A stretch of 64,000 bases of DNA from an uncultured Collinsella sp. (GTDB taxonomy: Bacteria > Actinomycetota > Coriobacteriia > Coriobacteriales > Coriobacteriaceae), in contig URPK01000005.1 of NCBI GenBank assembly GCA_900549715.1, forward strand, positions 1-64,000, given 5' to 3'. Made by a program: the position numbers and the translations under genes. A model generated the notes under the pieces. That model made no database searches. It saw only the letters and a program-made list of their open reading frames with translations, and was not told the origin of the DNA. This document shows positions 44,500 to 51,977 of this stretch, piece by piece. Every line of letters begins with the position of its first letter. The first letter of the stretch is position 1.

Positions 44500-46332
44500 A
44501 TGGCTCGACTGCATGTAATGGAACGCAGCCACGCCCAGGCCGTCATGGACGACCTGCACGATGCACTCGGACGCCGCTTGGCGGTGAGTTCGCTCGCCCC
44601 GTGTCCCGTTGAGTTTACGGCAGCGCTCGTCAACCTGTGTTCCACTCAGAGCTGCGGCAAGTGCACACCCTGCCGCGTGGGTCTGAGCGCGCTGAGCGAT
44701 CTGCTCGCCGATGTGCTCGAGGGCCGCGCCGACGAGTCCACGCTCAACTTGATTGAGCGCACCGCCCGCACCATCTACCTTTCGAGCGACTGCGCCATCG
44801 GCTACGAGGCCGGCGCCATGGCGCTTACCGCCATTCGCGGCTTTCGCGACGACTTTGAGCACCACATTCGCGAGCACTCCTGCGGCTTTGACCGCGAGGC
44901 ACGCGTTCCGTGCGTATCGGGCTGCCCGGCGCACGTCGACATTCCCGGGTACATCTCGCTGGTCGAGGCCGGCCGTTATGCCGACGCCGTCAAAGTCATC
45001 CGCAAAAACAACCCGCTGCCGCTCGTCTGCGGCTTGGTATGCGAGCACCCCTGCGAGATGCACTGCCGTCGCGGCATGGTCGACGACCCCATGAACATCC
45101 TCGCTCTCAAGCGTTTTGCCGTTGAGCACAGCGACCTCAACGACCACAAGCCCCATGTAGTGGACAACACCGGCAAGCGCGTCGCCGTGATCGGTGGCGG
45201 CCCGGCCGGTCTTTCCTGCGCCTACTACCTGGCCGTGATGGGCCACAAGGTGACCATTTTTGAGCAGCGGCACCACTTGGGCGGCATGCTGCGCTACGGC
45301 ATCCCCAGCTATCGTCTGCCGCGCGAGCGCCTGCAGGCCGAGATCGACTGGATCTTGAGCGCCGGCATCGACGTGGAATTCGACCATTCCGTGAGCGGTG
45401 ATGAGCTCGCCCGTCTGCGCGACGAGTTCGATGCCGTCTACCTGGCCATCGGTGCCCACAGCGACAAGAAGCTCGGCCTTCCGGGCGAAGAGGCGCCCGG
45501 CGTTGAGTCGGCCGTCAAGATGCTGCGCGCCATCGGTGATGACGAGCTGCCCGACCTGAGCGGCCAGCGCGTGTGCGTCATCGGCGGCGGTAACGTGGCC
45601 ATGGACGTGGCACGCTCTGCCGTGCGCTGCGGTGCCGAAAAGGTGAGCATCGTCTACCGCCGGCGCATCTGCGATATGACAGCCCAGGACGCCGAGATCG
45701 CCGGTGCCCAGGCCGAGGGTTGCGAGGTGCTGGAGCTGACGGCGCCGCTCGCCATCGAGACGGGCGAAGATGGTCGCGTGAGCGGCCTGCGCGTGCAGCC
45801 GCAGATTATCGGCGAGCCCCGTCGTGGGCGTCCGGCCCCGCGTGCCGCCGCCACGCCCGAGCGCGTCATTCCTTGCGAGCGCGTGTTTGTGGCCATTGGC
45901 CAGGACATCGATTCCAAGCCGTTTGAGGACATGGGCATTGCCTGCAAGTGGGGCTGCGTGGTCACCGACTCGGACGGCGCCGTGCCCAACTTCGACGGCC
46001 TCTTTAGCGGCGGCGACTGCCAGACCGGCCCCGCCACGGTCATCCGCGCCATCAACGCCGGCCGCGTTGCTTCGGCAAATATCGACCGCTACCTGGGCTT
46101 TGACCACAAGATCAAGCTCGACGTTGAGCTGCCGACCGTGCAGTTTAAGGGCAAGCACGAGTGCGGCCGCTGCGAGCTGGGCGAGCGCGAGGCCGGCGAG
46201 CGTATTCACGATTGGAATCTGGTCGAGCAGGGTCTTACCGAACAGGAGGCACGCCAGGAGGCGAGCCGCTGCCTGCGCTGTGACCACTTTGGCTTTGGCG
46301 CGTTCCGCGGAGGGAGGAACCTTGAATGGTAG
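44500..46332 (+). CDS. Hydrogenase-associated flavoprotein: NuoF-like Fe-S domain fused to GltD-like oxidoreductase
   Basis: 610 residues. Residues 1-130 match only the C-terminal 4Fe-4S part of NuoF/HydB (CSTQSCGKCTPCRVG and a later Cys in SSDCAIGYE); the FMN/NADH-binding part of NuoF is missing. Then a GltD-like region: Cys clusters PCVSGCPAHVDIPGYI and CGLVCEHPCEMHCRRG, FAD site VAVIGGGPAGLSCAYYLA (from about 227), NAD(P)H site VCVIGGGNVAMDVARSAVRCG (from about 356) and a final Cys set CGRCELGERE / SRCLRCD. It would exchange electrons between NAD(P)H and the hydrogenase encoded next (stop and start overlap). GAGAGGGGA lies before ATG 44500. Confidence 0.88.
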   Translation: MARLHVMERSHAQAVMDDLHDALGRRLAVSSLAPCPVEFTAALVNLCSTQSCGKCTPCRVGLSALSDLLADVLEGRADESTLNLIERTARTIYLSSDCAIGYEAGAMALTAIRGFRDDFEHHIREHSCGFDREARVPCVSGCPAHVDIPGYISLVEAGRYADAVKVIRKNNPLPLVCGLVCEHPCEMHCRRGMVDDPMNILALKRFAVEHSDLNDHKPHVVDNTGKRVAVIGGGPAGLSCAYYLAVMGHKVTIFEQRHHLGGMLRYGIPSYRLPRERLQAEIDWILSAGIDVEFDHSVSGDELARLRDEFDAVYLAIGAHSDKKLGLPGEEAPGVESAVKMLRAIGDDELPDLSGQRVCVIGGGNVAMDVARSAVRCGAEKVSIVYRRRICDMTAQDAEIAGAQAEGCEVLELTAPLAIETGEDGRVSGLRVQPQIIGEPRRGRPAPRAAATPERVIPCERVFVAIGQDIDSKPFEDMGIACKWGCVVTDSDGAVPNFDGLFSGGDCQTGPATVIRAINAGRVASANIDRYLGFDHKIKLDVELPTVQFKGKHECGRCELGEREAGERIHDWNLVEQGLTEQEARQEASRCLRCDHFGFGAFRGGRNLEW

Positions 46333-48137
46333 AGCTCAACAACCCCACCGTCAGCGACAACACAAAAAACGGAGCGCATAACATGGTCAAGCTCACTATC
46401 GATAATTGCGAGGTTGTGGTTCCCGAGCACACCACGATCCTGGACGCGGCTAAGTCCGTCGGCATCCAGATTCCCACCCTGTGCTATCTGCGCGATCTGA
46501 ACGAGATCGGCGGCTGCCGCGTGTGCGTGGTCGAGGTCGAGGGCTGCGACCAGCTGGTTGCCGCCTGCAACAACTACGTGCTCGACGGCATGGTGGTCCA
46601 CACCAACAGCCCCAAGGCCCGCGAGGCCCGTCGCACCAACGTGCAGCTGCTGCTGTCGCAGCACGATGCGCAGTGTGCGAGCTGCGTGCGCAGCGGCAAC
46701 TGCAACTTGCAGACCATCGCCAACGACCTGGGTATTTTCTACCTGCCGTATCAAAAGCACTTGACGGGTGAGGACTGGGACTTCGATTTCCCCATCATTC
46801 GCGACAACGACAAGTGCATTAAATGCATGCGCTGCATCAAGGTATGCGAGAGCGTGCAGGGCCTAGGGATTTGGGACCTGACCAACCGCGCCACGCATAC
46901 CGCCGTGGGTACCCGCGGGCGCGCACCGATCGGCAAGACCGATTGCGTCGCGTGCGGCCAGTGCATTACACATTGTCCGACGGGCGCCCTGCGCGAGCGC
47001 GACGATACCGAGACCGTGTTTGACGCGCTCGCTAATCCCGACAAGATCGTGCTGGTGCAGATCGCGCCGGCCGTGCGCAGCGCCTGGGGCGAGGAACTCG
47101 GCATATCTCGCGAGGAGGCCACCGTTGAGCGCCTGGCCTGCGCGCTGCGCCGCGTGGGCTTTGAGCACGTGTTCGACACCGATTTCTCGGCCGACCTCAC
47201 CATTATGGAGGAGGGATCCGAACTGATCGAGCGCCTGGGCGCCGCCGCCAAGGGCGAGGGCGACAGCCGCGGCTGGCCCATGTTTACGAGCTGCTGCCCG
47301 GGCTGGGTGCGCTTTGTGAAGGCGCGCTATCCGGAGTTTGTCGACAGCCTGTCCACGTCAAAGTCGCCGCAGCAGATGTTCGGCGCCATCGCCAAGACCT
47401 ACTACGCCAAGGTGCTGGGCGTGGAGCCCGAGCGTCTGTTCGTGGTGTCCGTTATGCCGTGCACGGCCAAGAAGGCCGAGTGTGCGCTGCCGAGCATGAT
47501 GGGCGAGGACGGTACGCCCGACGTTGACGTTGCGCTGACGGTACGCGAGATGGTGCGCATGATCCGCGCGAGCCACGTGAGCGTTGATACGCTGGTCGAG
47601 GAGCCGCTCGATACGCCGCTGGGCTTTGGCACGGGCGCAGGTGTGATCTTTGGCGCCACGGGCGGCGTGATGGAGGCCGCCGTGCGCTCGGCCTATTACC
47701 TGGTGACGGGCGAGAATCCCGACGCCGACTTCTTTACCGACGTGCGTGGCCTGGACGGCTGGAAGGAAGCCGTGGCCGATATCGATGGCACCAAGGTGCG
47801 CGTCGCCGTGGCGCACGGGCTGGGCAACGCCGCCCGCCTGCTCGACGCGATTCGCGCCGGCCGCGTGAGCTATGACTTCGTTGAGGTCATGGCGTGCCCG
47901 GGCGGCTGCGTCGGTGGCGGCGGCCAGCCCATCCATGACGGCTGCGAGCTGGCGGAAGAGCGCGGCCAGGTGCTCTGGGGCCTCGATGCGGCGGCCGACA
48001 TTCGCTTCTCGCACGAGAACCCCGATGTTCAGGTATGCTATCGCGAGTTCTTGGGTGCGCCGCCCTCGCCGCTGGCCGAGGAATTGCTGCATACCGATCA
48101 TCACGCATGGACGATGCCTAACGAGGGGACGTGCTAG
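46326..48137 (+). CDS. [FeFe] hydrogenase catalytic subunit
   Basis: 603 residues. N-terminal 2Fe-2S domain (IPTLCYLRDLNEIGGCRVCVVE, C in VAACNN), His-Cys 4Fe-4S motif (HDAQCASCVRSGNC), two 4Fe-4S clusters (CIKCMRCIKVC, CVACGQCITHCPTG) and the H-cluster domain with all three signatures: TSCCPGW, MPCTAKKAE and MACPGGCVGGGGQP. So an active H2-forming or H2-using enzyme in the cytoplasm. ATG 46326 overlaps the preceding stop and has GGAGGGAGG upstream; ATG 46383 (MVKLTIDN) also fits the family. No NuoE-type subunit and no HydE/F/G maturases are in the window, so it is probably a NAD(P)H-linked enzyme using the flavoprotein as partner. Confidence 0.95.
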   Translation: MVELNNPTVSDNTKNGAHNMVKLTIDNCEVVVPEHTTILDAAKSVGIQIPTLCYLRDLNEIGGCRVCVVEVEGCDQLVAACNNYVLDGMVVHTNSPKAREARRTNVQLLLSQHDAQCASCVRSGNCNLQTIANDLGIFYLPYQKHLTGEDWDFDFPIIRDNDKCIKCMRCIKVCESVQGLGIWDLTNRATHTAVGTRGRAPIGKTDCVACGQCITHCPTGALRERDDTETVFDALANPDKIVLVQIAPAVRSAWGEELGISREEATVERLACALRRVGFEHVFDTDFSADLTIMEEGSELIERLGAAAKGEGDSRGWPMFTSCCPGWVRFVKARYPEFVDSLSTSKSPQQMFGAIAKTYYAKVLGVEPERLFVVSVMPCTAKKAECALPSMMGEDGTPDVDVALTVREMVRMIRASHVSVDTLVEEPLDTPLGFGTGAGVIFGATGGVMEAAVRSAYYLVTGENPDADFFTDVRGLDGWKEAVADIDGTKVRVAVAHGLGNAARLLDAIRAGRVSYDFVEVMACPGGCVGGGGQPIHDGCELAEERGQVLWGLDAAADIRFSHENPDVQVCYREFLGAPPSPLAEELLHTDHHAWTMPNEGTC

Positions 48138-48139
48138 CG

Positions 48140-49195
48140 ATGCGCGCGTTTGATTTTGAAATGTCGCGCCGGGGGTTTGCCTCGGCGCTCGCCGCGGGCG
48201 CCCTGTCACTTGCGCTCGCGGGCTGTGGCGGCGGGGGTGCCGGTGCCGGGTCCGCCGCGGGCTCGGCTGCCACGGACGGCGCCGGTGCTGCCGCAGAGCC
48301 GGTCGAGGTGCACGTCGCCTCGCTCAAGGGGCCAACCTCGATTGGTCTGGTGCAGTTTATGGACCGGGCGGCCGATGGCGAGACGGACAATGAGTTCGAC
48401 TTTGCGATCAATACTGCCGCCGATGAGATTGTGCCCAAGGTCATTCAGGGCGATATCGACATTGCCCTGGTGCCCGCCAACGTGGCGAGTGTGCTCTACA
48501 ACAAGACCGAGGGCGCGGTGCAGGTCATCGACATCAACACGCTGGGCGTGCTGAATGTGGTGACGGGCGACGCGAGTGTGGCCTCGTTTGGCGATCTGGC
48601 GGGCCATACCGTCTATATGACGGGCAAGGGCACCACGCCGGAGTACGTCATGAACTACCTGCTGGAGCGCGCAGGCCTGACCGGCCAGGTGACGCTCGAG
48701 TTTAAGAGCGAGCCCACCGAGGTGCTGTCGGCCCTGCTTGCCGATTCGTCTGCCGTGGGCGTGCTGCCGGAGCCGTTCAGGACGGCGGCCATCGCCAAGA
48801 GCGAAGGCAAGCTGTCGGCGCCGGTGAGCCTGACCGATGCGTGGGACGAACTGGCGGGTGACACGGACTCCCGTTTGCTGACGGGCGTGACCGTGGTGCG
48901 CCGTGCCTTTGCCGAGGAACATCCCGAGGCCGTGGCGGAGTTCTTGAGCTGCCATGCGGCGAGCGTTAAGGCTGTCAATGCGGCGCCGGCAGACTGGGCG
49001 CAGGCCGTGGCCGATGCCGGCATCGTGGACAACGCCAAGATCGCCGAGAAGGCGATTCCCGGGTGCATGCTTGTCTGCCAGACGGGCAAGGATATGAAGG
49101 CGGCGCTTAGCGGGTATCTGCAGGTGCTGTCCGACGCGGACGCGAGCGCCGTGGGTGGTAAACTTCCGGCTGACGATTTCTACTACTTGGAGTAG
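48140..49195 (+). CDS. ABC transporter substrate-binding lipoprotein (Tat signal)
   Basis: 351 residues. The signal MSRRGFASALAAGALSLALAGC combines a twin-arginine (SRRGFAS) with a lipobox (LALAGC), so it is exported folded and lipid-anchored. A Gly/Ala/Ser spacer follows, then a periplasmic-binding fold of the NMT1/SsuA/ThiY type (GDIDIALVPANVASVLYN, FGDLAGHTVYMTGKGTTPEYVMNYLLERAGL, TEVLSALLADSSAVGVLPEPF). Substrate unknown; such proteins bind nitrogen- or sulfur-containing small molecules. ATG 48140 lies 3 bases after the hydrogenase stop, in the same operon. Confidence 0.88.
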   Translation: MRAFDFEMSRRGFASALAAGALSLALAGCGGGGAGAGSAAGSAATDGAGAAAEPVEVHVASLKGPTSIGLVQFMDRAADGETDNEFDFAINTAADEIVPKVIQGDIDIALVPANVASVLYNKTEGAVQVIDINTLGVLNVVTGDASVASFGDLAGHTVYMTGKGTTPEYVMNYLLERAGLTGQVTLEFKSEPTEVLSALLADSSAVGVLPEPFRTAAIAKSEGKLSAPVSLTDAWDELAGDTDSRLLTGVTVVRRAFAEEHPEAVAEFLSCHAASVKAVNAAPADWAQAVADAGIVDNAKIAEKAIPGCMLVCQTGKDMKAALSGYLQVLSDADASAVGGKLPADDFYYLE

Positions 49196-49198
49196 CCC

Positions 49199-50578
49199 GT
49201 GCGTGCGTTTGCTCGACAAATGACAGAGCGTATGAAGGCGGTGGCGGCAGCAGGTGCCGTCGCCGCCTTTTGGCTTGCCGCGTGGATGCTGGTGGCGGCG
49301 CTGGTGGCGCAGCCGTTGATTTTGCCGGGGCCGGGCGCCGTCGTGGTGGCGTTGCTGCGACTGGTATGCGATGCCAGCACATGGGCGATTCTGGCAGGCT
49401 CGGGTGCGCGTATCTTGGGCGGGCTGGCGCTTGCCGCGGTGTGCGGCGGCGTACTGGCGGGAGTCTCGGTGCGATCGCTGACGTTTGCCCGCTTGGTGGC
49501 GCCGGCGCTTTCGTTTGTTAAGGCGACACCGGTTGCCTGCGTGGTGGTCCTGCTGCTCATTTGGTTGGGGTCGGCGCGCGTGAGCATTGCAGCGGTCTTT
49601 TTGATGGCTCTGCCGGGCGTGTATTTTTCGTTGGTCGAGGGCTTGATGCAAGCGGATAAACCGCTGGAGCAGATGTTCCGCCTGCATGGCGTGCGGGGCT
49701 GGCGACTGTTTTGTGCCCACACCTGGCGCGAAGTCCTGCCGTTTGTGCTTTCGTGTGCCCGCGCCGTGATTGGCATGAGCTGGAAGGCCGGTGTGGCGGC
49801 GGAGCTGATCGGCATGGCGACGGGCACCGTGGGCGAGCGCATCTATCAGGCGAAGCTTTTGATTGAGACTGCCGATTTGCTGGCCTGGACCGTGCTGGTT
49901 GTTATGGCTTCGTGGGCATGCGAGCGCGTGCTGGTGTGGCTGCTGCGGGCTTCGGGGCCAGCGGCGTGGCGTGCGGCGGTGCTGTCGCATGGACGCGGCT
50001 TGCACGGGCGTGCGGGCGGTTCTGCTGGCGGCGGGGTTGCGGCGGAGCTTGCGCTTGCTGCGGGCGATTGTGCGCCCTGGGCGCCGGCGCTTGACGGACT
50101 GGTACTTCGCGTGCCCGCCGGTGGACGGACCTGCGTGATGGGCGCCTCGGGTGTGGGCAAGTCGACGTTGCTTGCACTGGCGGCGGGGGAGTGCGCGCCG
50201 TGTTCCATGGTGTTTCAGGATGTGCGCCTAGTCGAGGACGTTTCTGCCCTGGATAACGTGCTGGTGTGCGCCGACGCGCGCGTGGACGCCTCGAGTGCCG
50301 CGGCTCTGTTGCGCCTGCTGGTGCCGGGGGTCGATGTGCATGCTCGTGTGGCCGAGCTCTCGGGCGGGCAGCGCCGTCGCGTCGAGATTGCCCGAGCCCT
50401 GCTGTGCCCAGGCGACGCGGTGATTCTGGACGAGCCCTTTACCGGTCTAGATACCGCTGCGCGCGACGCATGCGCCGAGGTCGTGCTCGACTTGCTCGAC
50501 GGTCGCATGCTGTTGCTTGCTACGCACGATGCCGTCGACGCTCAGGTCCTCAATATCTCGGACATCATCACGCTCTAA
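49199..50578 (+). CDS. ABC transporter permease fused to its ATPase
   Basis: 459 residues. Residues 1-265 are a six-helix SsuC/TauC-type permease (LILPGPGAVVVALLRL, SFVKATPVACVVVLLLIWLG, GMSWKAGVAAELIG, the EAA-like loop LHGVRGWRLFCAHTWREVLPF). Residues 280-459 are an ATPase: Walker A GASGVGKST, signature LSGGQRRRV, Walker B AVILDEPFTGLD, H-loop ATHDAVD. Permease and ATPase are separate in almost all importers of this type; the ATPase half here is short. GTG 49199 has GGAG 6 bases before it. Last gene of the hydrogenase operon. Confidence 0.88.
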   Translation: MRAFARQMTERMKAVAAAGAVAAFWLAAWMLVAALVAQPLILPGPGAVVVALLRLVCDASTWAILAGSGARILGGLALAAVCGGVLAGVSVRSLTFARLVAPALSFVKATPVACVVVLLLIWLGSARVSIAAVFLMALPGVYFSLVEGLMQADKPLEQMFRLHGVRGWRLFCAHTWREVLPFVLSCARAVIGMSWKAGVAAELIGMATGTVGERIYQAKLLIETADLLAWTVLVVMASWACERVLVWLLRASGPAAWRAAVLSHGRGLHGRAGGSAGGGVAAELALAAGDCAPWAPALDGLVLRVPAGGRTCVMGASGVGKSTLLALAAGECAPCSMVFQDVRLVEDVSALDNVLVCADARVDASSAAALLRLLVPGVDVHARVAELSGGQRRRVEIARALLCPGDAVILDEPFTGLDTAARDACAEVVLDLLDGRMLLLATHDAVDAQVLNISDIITL

Positions 50579-50634
50579 ATACTAACTCAGCAACAAAATG
50601 ATCCGTTTTCCTCCGTCCCCATGGGGTCGGGTGT

Positions 50635-50679
50635 GGTATTCTATCTGTGGGGTAATACTTAGGAATACCAAGTAATACC
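50635..50679 (+). promoter_or_regulatory. Candidate autoregulatory operator of the antitoxin-like gene
   Basis: GGTATTC (50635-50641), GGTAATAC (50651-50658), GAATACC (50663-50669) and GTAATACC (50672-50679): direct and inverted copies of a GGTATT/AATACC half-site about 115 bases before the gene, as expected for RelB/DinJ-type autoregulation. TAATACT may double as a -10 box. Confidence 0.5.
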
Positions 50680-50793
50680 AACGCCGCAGAAACAAACTCC
50701 GGATGCGGGCCAATCGGGTTGCCTTCACAGCCCGTCGCCCAGCCGCGTGGCCCGCATCTATCCGCACCACCGTCGTTTCAAAAAGGAAGCGCC

Positions 50794-51015
50794 ATGGCAG
50801 AACACATGACCCCGGTTGTCGCGAAGGTCTTGCCCGAGGAGAAGGCAGCCTTCGCGGCGGCAACCCAGCTCGTGGGCACCACGCCGTCCAACGCCATCCG
50901 CATGTTTATCGCCGCGTTCAATCGCTGCGGCACCTTCCCGTTCGACATCTCGCCCAACGGGGCCTTTGGCAAAGACTGTCCCCAACGGCTGGTCGTTGAA
51001 GAACGTCCCCAATGA
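50794..51015 (+). CDS. RelB/DinJ-family antitoxin-like protein, without toxin
   Basis: 73 residues. LPEEKAAFAAATQLVGTTPSNAIRMFIAAFNRCGTFPFDI is the ribbon-helix-helix DNA-binding part of RelB/DinJ antitoxins. AAAAGGAAGC lies before ATG 50794. The last third (ISPNGAFGKDCPQRLVVEERPQ) is encoded by a GTCCCCAA-type repeat, and its TGA stop lies inside the palindrome at 50999-51036. No RelE/YafQ toxin gene follows; the next gene is a protease. So the toxin part seems to have been lost, or the protein is a free repressor. One of three TGA stops. Confidence 0.72.
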   Translation: MAEHMTPVVAKVLPEEKAAFAAATQLVGTTPSNAIRMFIAAFNRCGTFPFDISPNGAFGKDCPQRLVVEERPQ

Positions 51016-51036
51016 CTAGTCGTTGGGGACGTTCTT
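50999..51036 (+). terminator. 38-bp palindrome ending the antitoxin-like gene
   Basis: AAGAACGTCCCCAA / TTGGGGACGTTCTT with the inner palindrome GACTAGTC; only one base pair fails. It shares ACGTCCCCAATGACTAG with 27391-27407. It contains the stop codon of the preceding gene and ends in TTCTTATAT. Confidence 0.65.
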
Positions 51037-51065
51037 ATATGACTACCCGTCGGGAGGAGGTTGGC

Positions 51066-51977
51066 ATGCTCAATGCGCTGGTTTGGGCGCTTGCCTGTTT
51101 TGGCGTCGTCGCTGCCGATATCGCTCTGAGCGTGGTTTTGTTCTCCGCTCTGGGCGTCGCATCGGTTTTCATGGGCTTTTCGATTGACGACCTCGATATT
51201 CAATTGCTTCAGGCTGCCGCGCAGATGGCGTCGTTTTTGATGGCGCTTCTGTGGTGGCGTTATCTGTGGCCGCGCTCGTTTATGACGCGCTGGCAGGGCG
51301 AGCGCCCGCTTGGCGGGGGAGCAGGCAAAGCATGGAAGCGCATCGCCTGCGTTATCGTGATCGGCCTGGCCCTGCAGGTGGTCGTTGGCTACGTGACCGA
51401 TGCCGTGCTGTCGCTGTTGCCCGATGCCGCGGCCGACTACAGCGAGCTTGTCGAGGAAACAGGCATGGGCGACACCAGCTATCTGGCCGTACTGACTACG
51501 GTGCTCGGCGCCCCATTTTGTGAAGAGCTGCTGGTGCGCGGCATTATTTTTGAGTTTTCGCTCCGAGCGTTTAATCCGCAGTGCCGCCCACTTTGGAAGC
51601 GCCGGCGTCGTGCGAGCGCGCAGGGCGGCACCATGGTGCCCTGGGCGGCCCCAAGTACGTGGGGTATCGCCGCGGCGATTGTGCTGCAGGCGGCAATCTT
51701 CGGTTTTATGCACATGAATTGGGTGCAGGGTTGCTACGCGGGTGCCGCCGGCCTCATCTTTGGTTGGGTGCTCGTGACGACCGGAAAGCTCCGCTACACG
51801 ATCCTGCTGCACTTTGCCTTTAATGCCGGGTCGTATTTCATGACGTTGCTCTGGTTTGTGAACACGCCGTTCGACGTGGCAATTACGGTCGCTATCGCCG
51901 GCGTCATCCTCGTTGAGGCAATGCGGTCGCTGCGCCGCGCGTGTGGGATGGACGCGGCGAGCGCACCGCTGCCCTAG
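51066..51977 (+). CDS. CPBP family intramembrane metalloprotease
   Basis: 303 residues with about eight membrane helices. The three signature parts of the CPBP (CAAX protease / bacteriocin-processing) family are present: EELLVRG (EExxxR, in GAPFCEELLVRGIIF), FGFMHMNW (FxxxH) and HFAFNAG (HxxxN), the Glu and His being the zinc-dependent active site in the membrane. Substrate unknown; some members give bacteriocin self-immunity. GGGAGGAGG lies 6 bases before ATG 51066. Its end overlaps by three bases the end of the convergent radical SAM gene. Confidence 0.88.
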   Translation: MLNALVWALACFGVVAADIALSVVLFSALGVASVFMGFSIDDLDIQLLQAAAQMASFLMALLWWRYLWPRSFMTRWQGERPLGGGAGKAWKRIACVIVIGLALQVVVGYVTDAVLSLLPDAAADYSELVEETGMGDTSYLAVLTTVLGAPFCEELLVRGIIFEFSLRAFNPQCRPLWKRRRRASAQGGTMVPWAAPSTWGIAAAIVLQAAIFGFMHMNWVQGCYAGAAGLIFGWVLVTTGKLRYTILLHFAFNAGSYFMTLLWFVNTPFDVAITVAIAGVILVEAMRSLRRACGMDAASAPLP

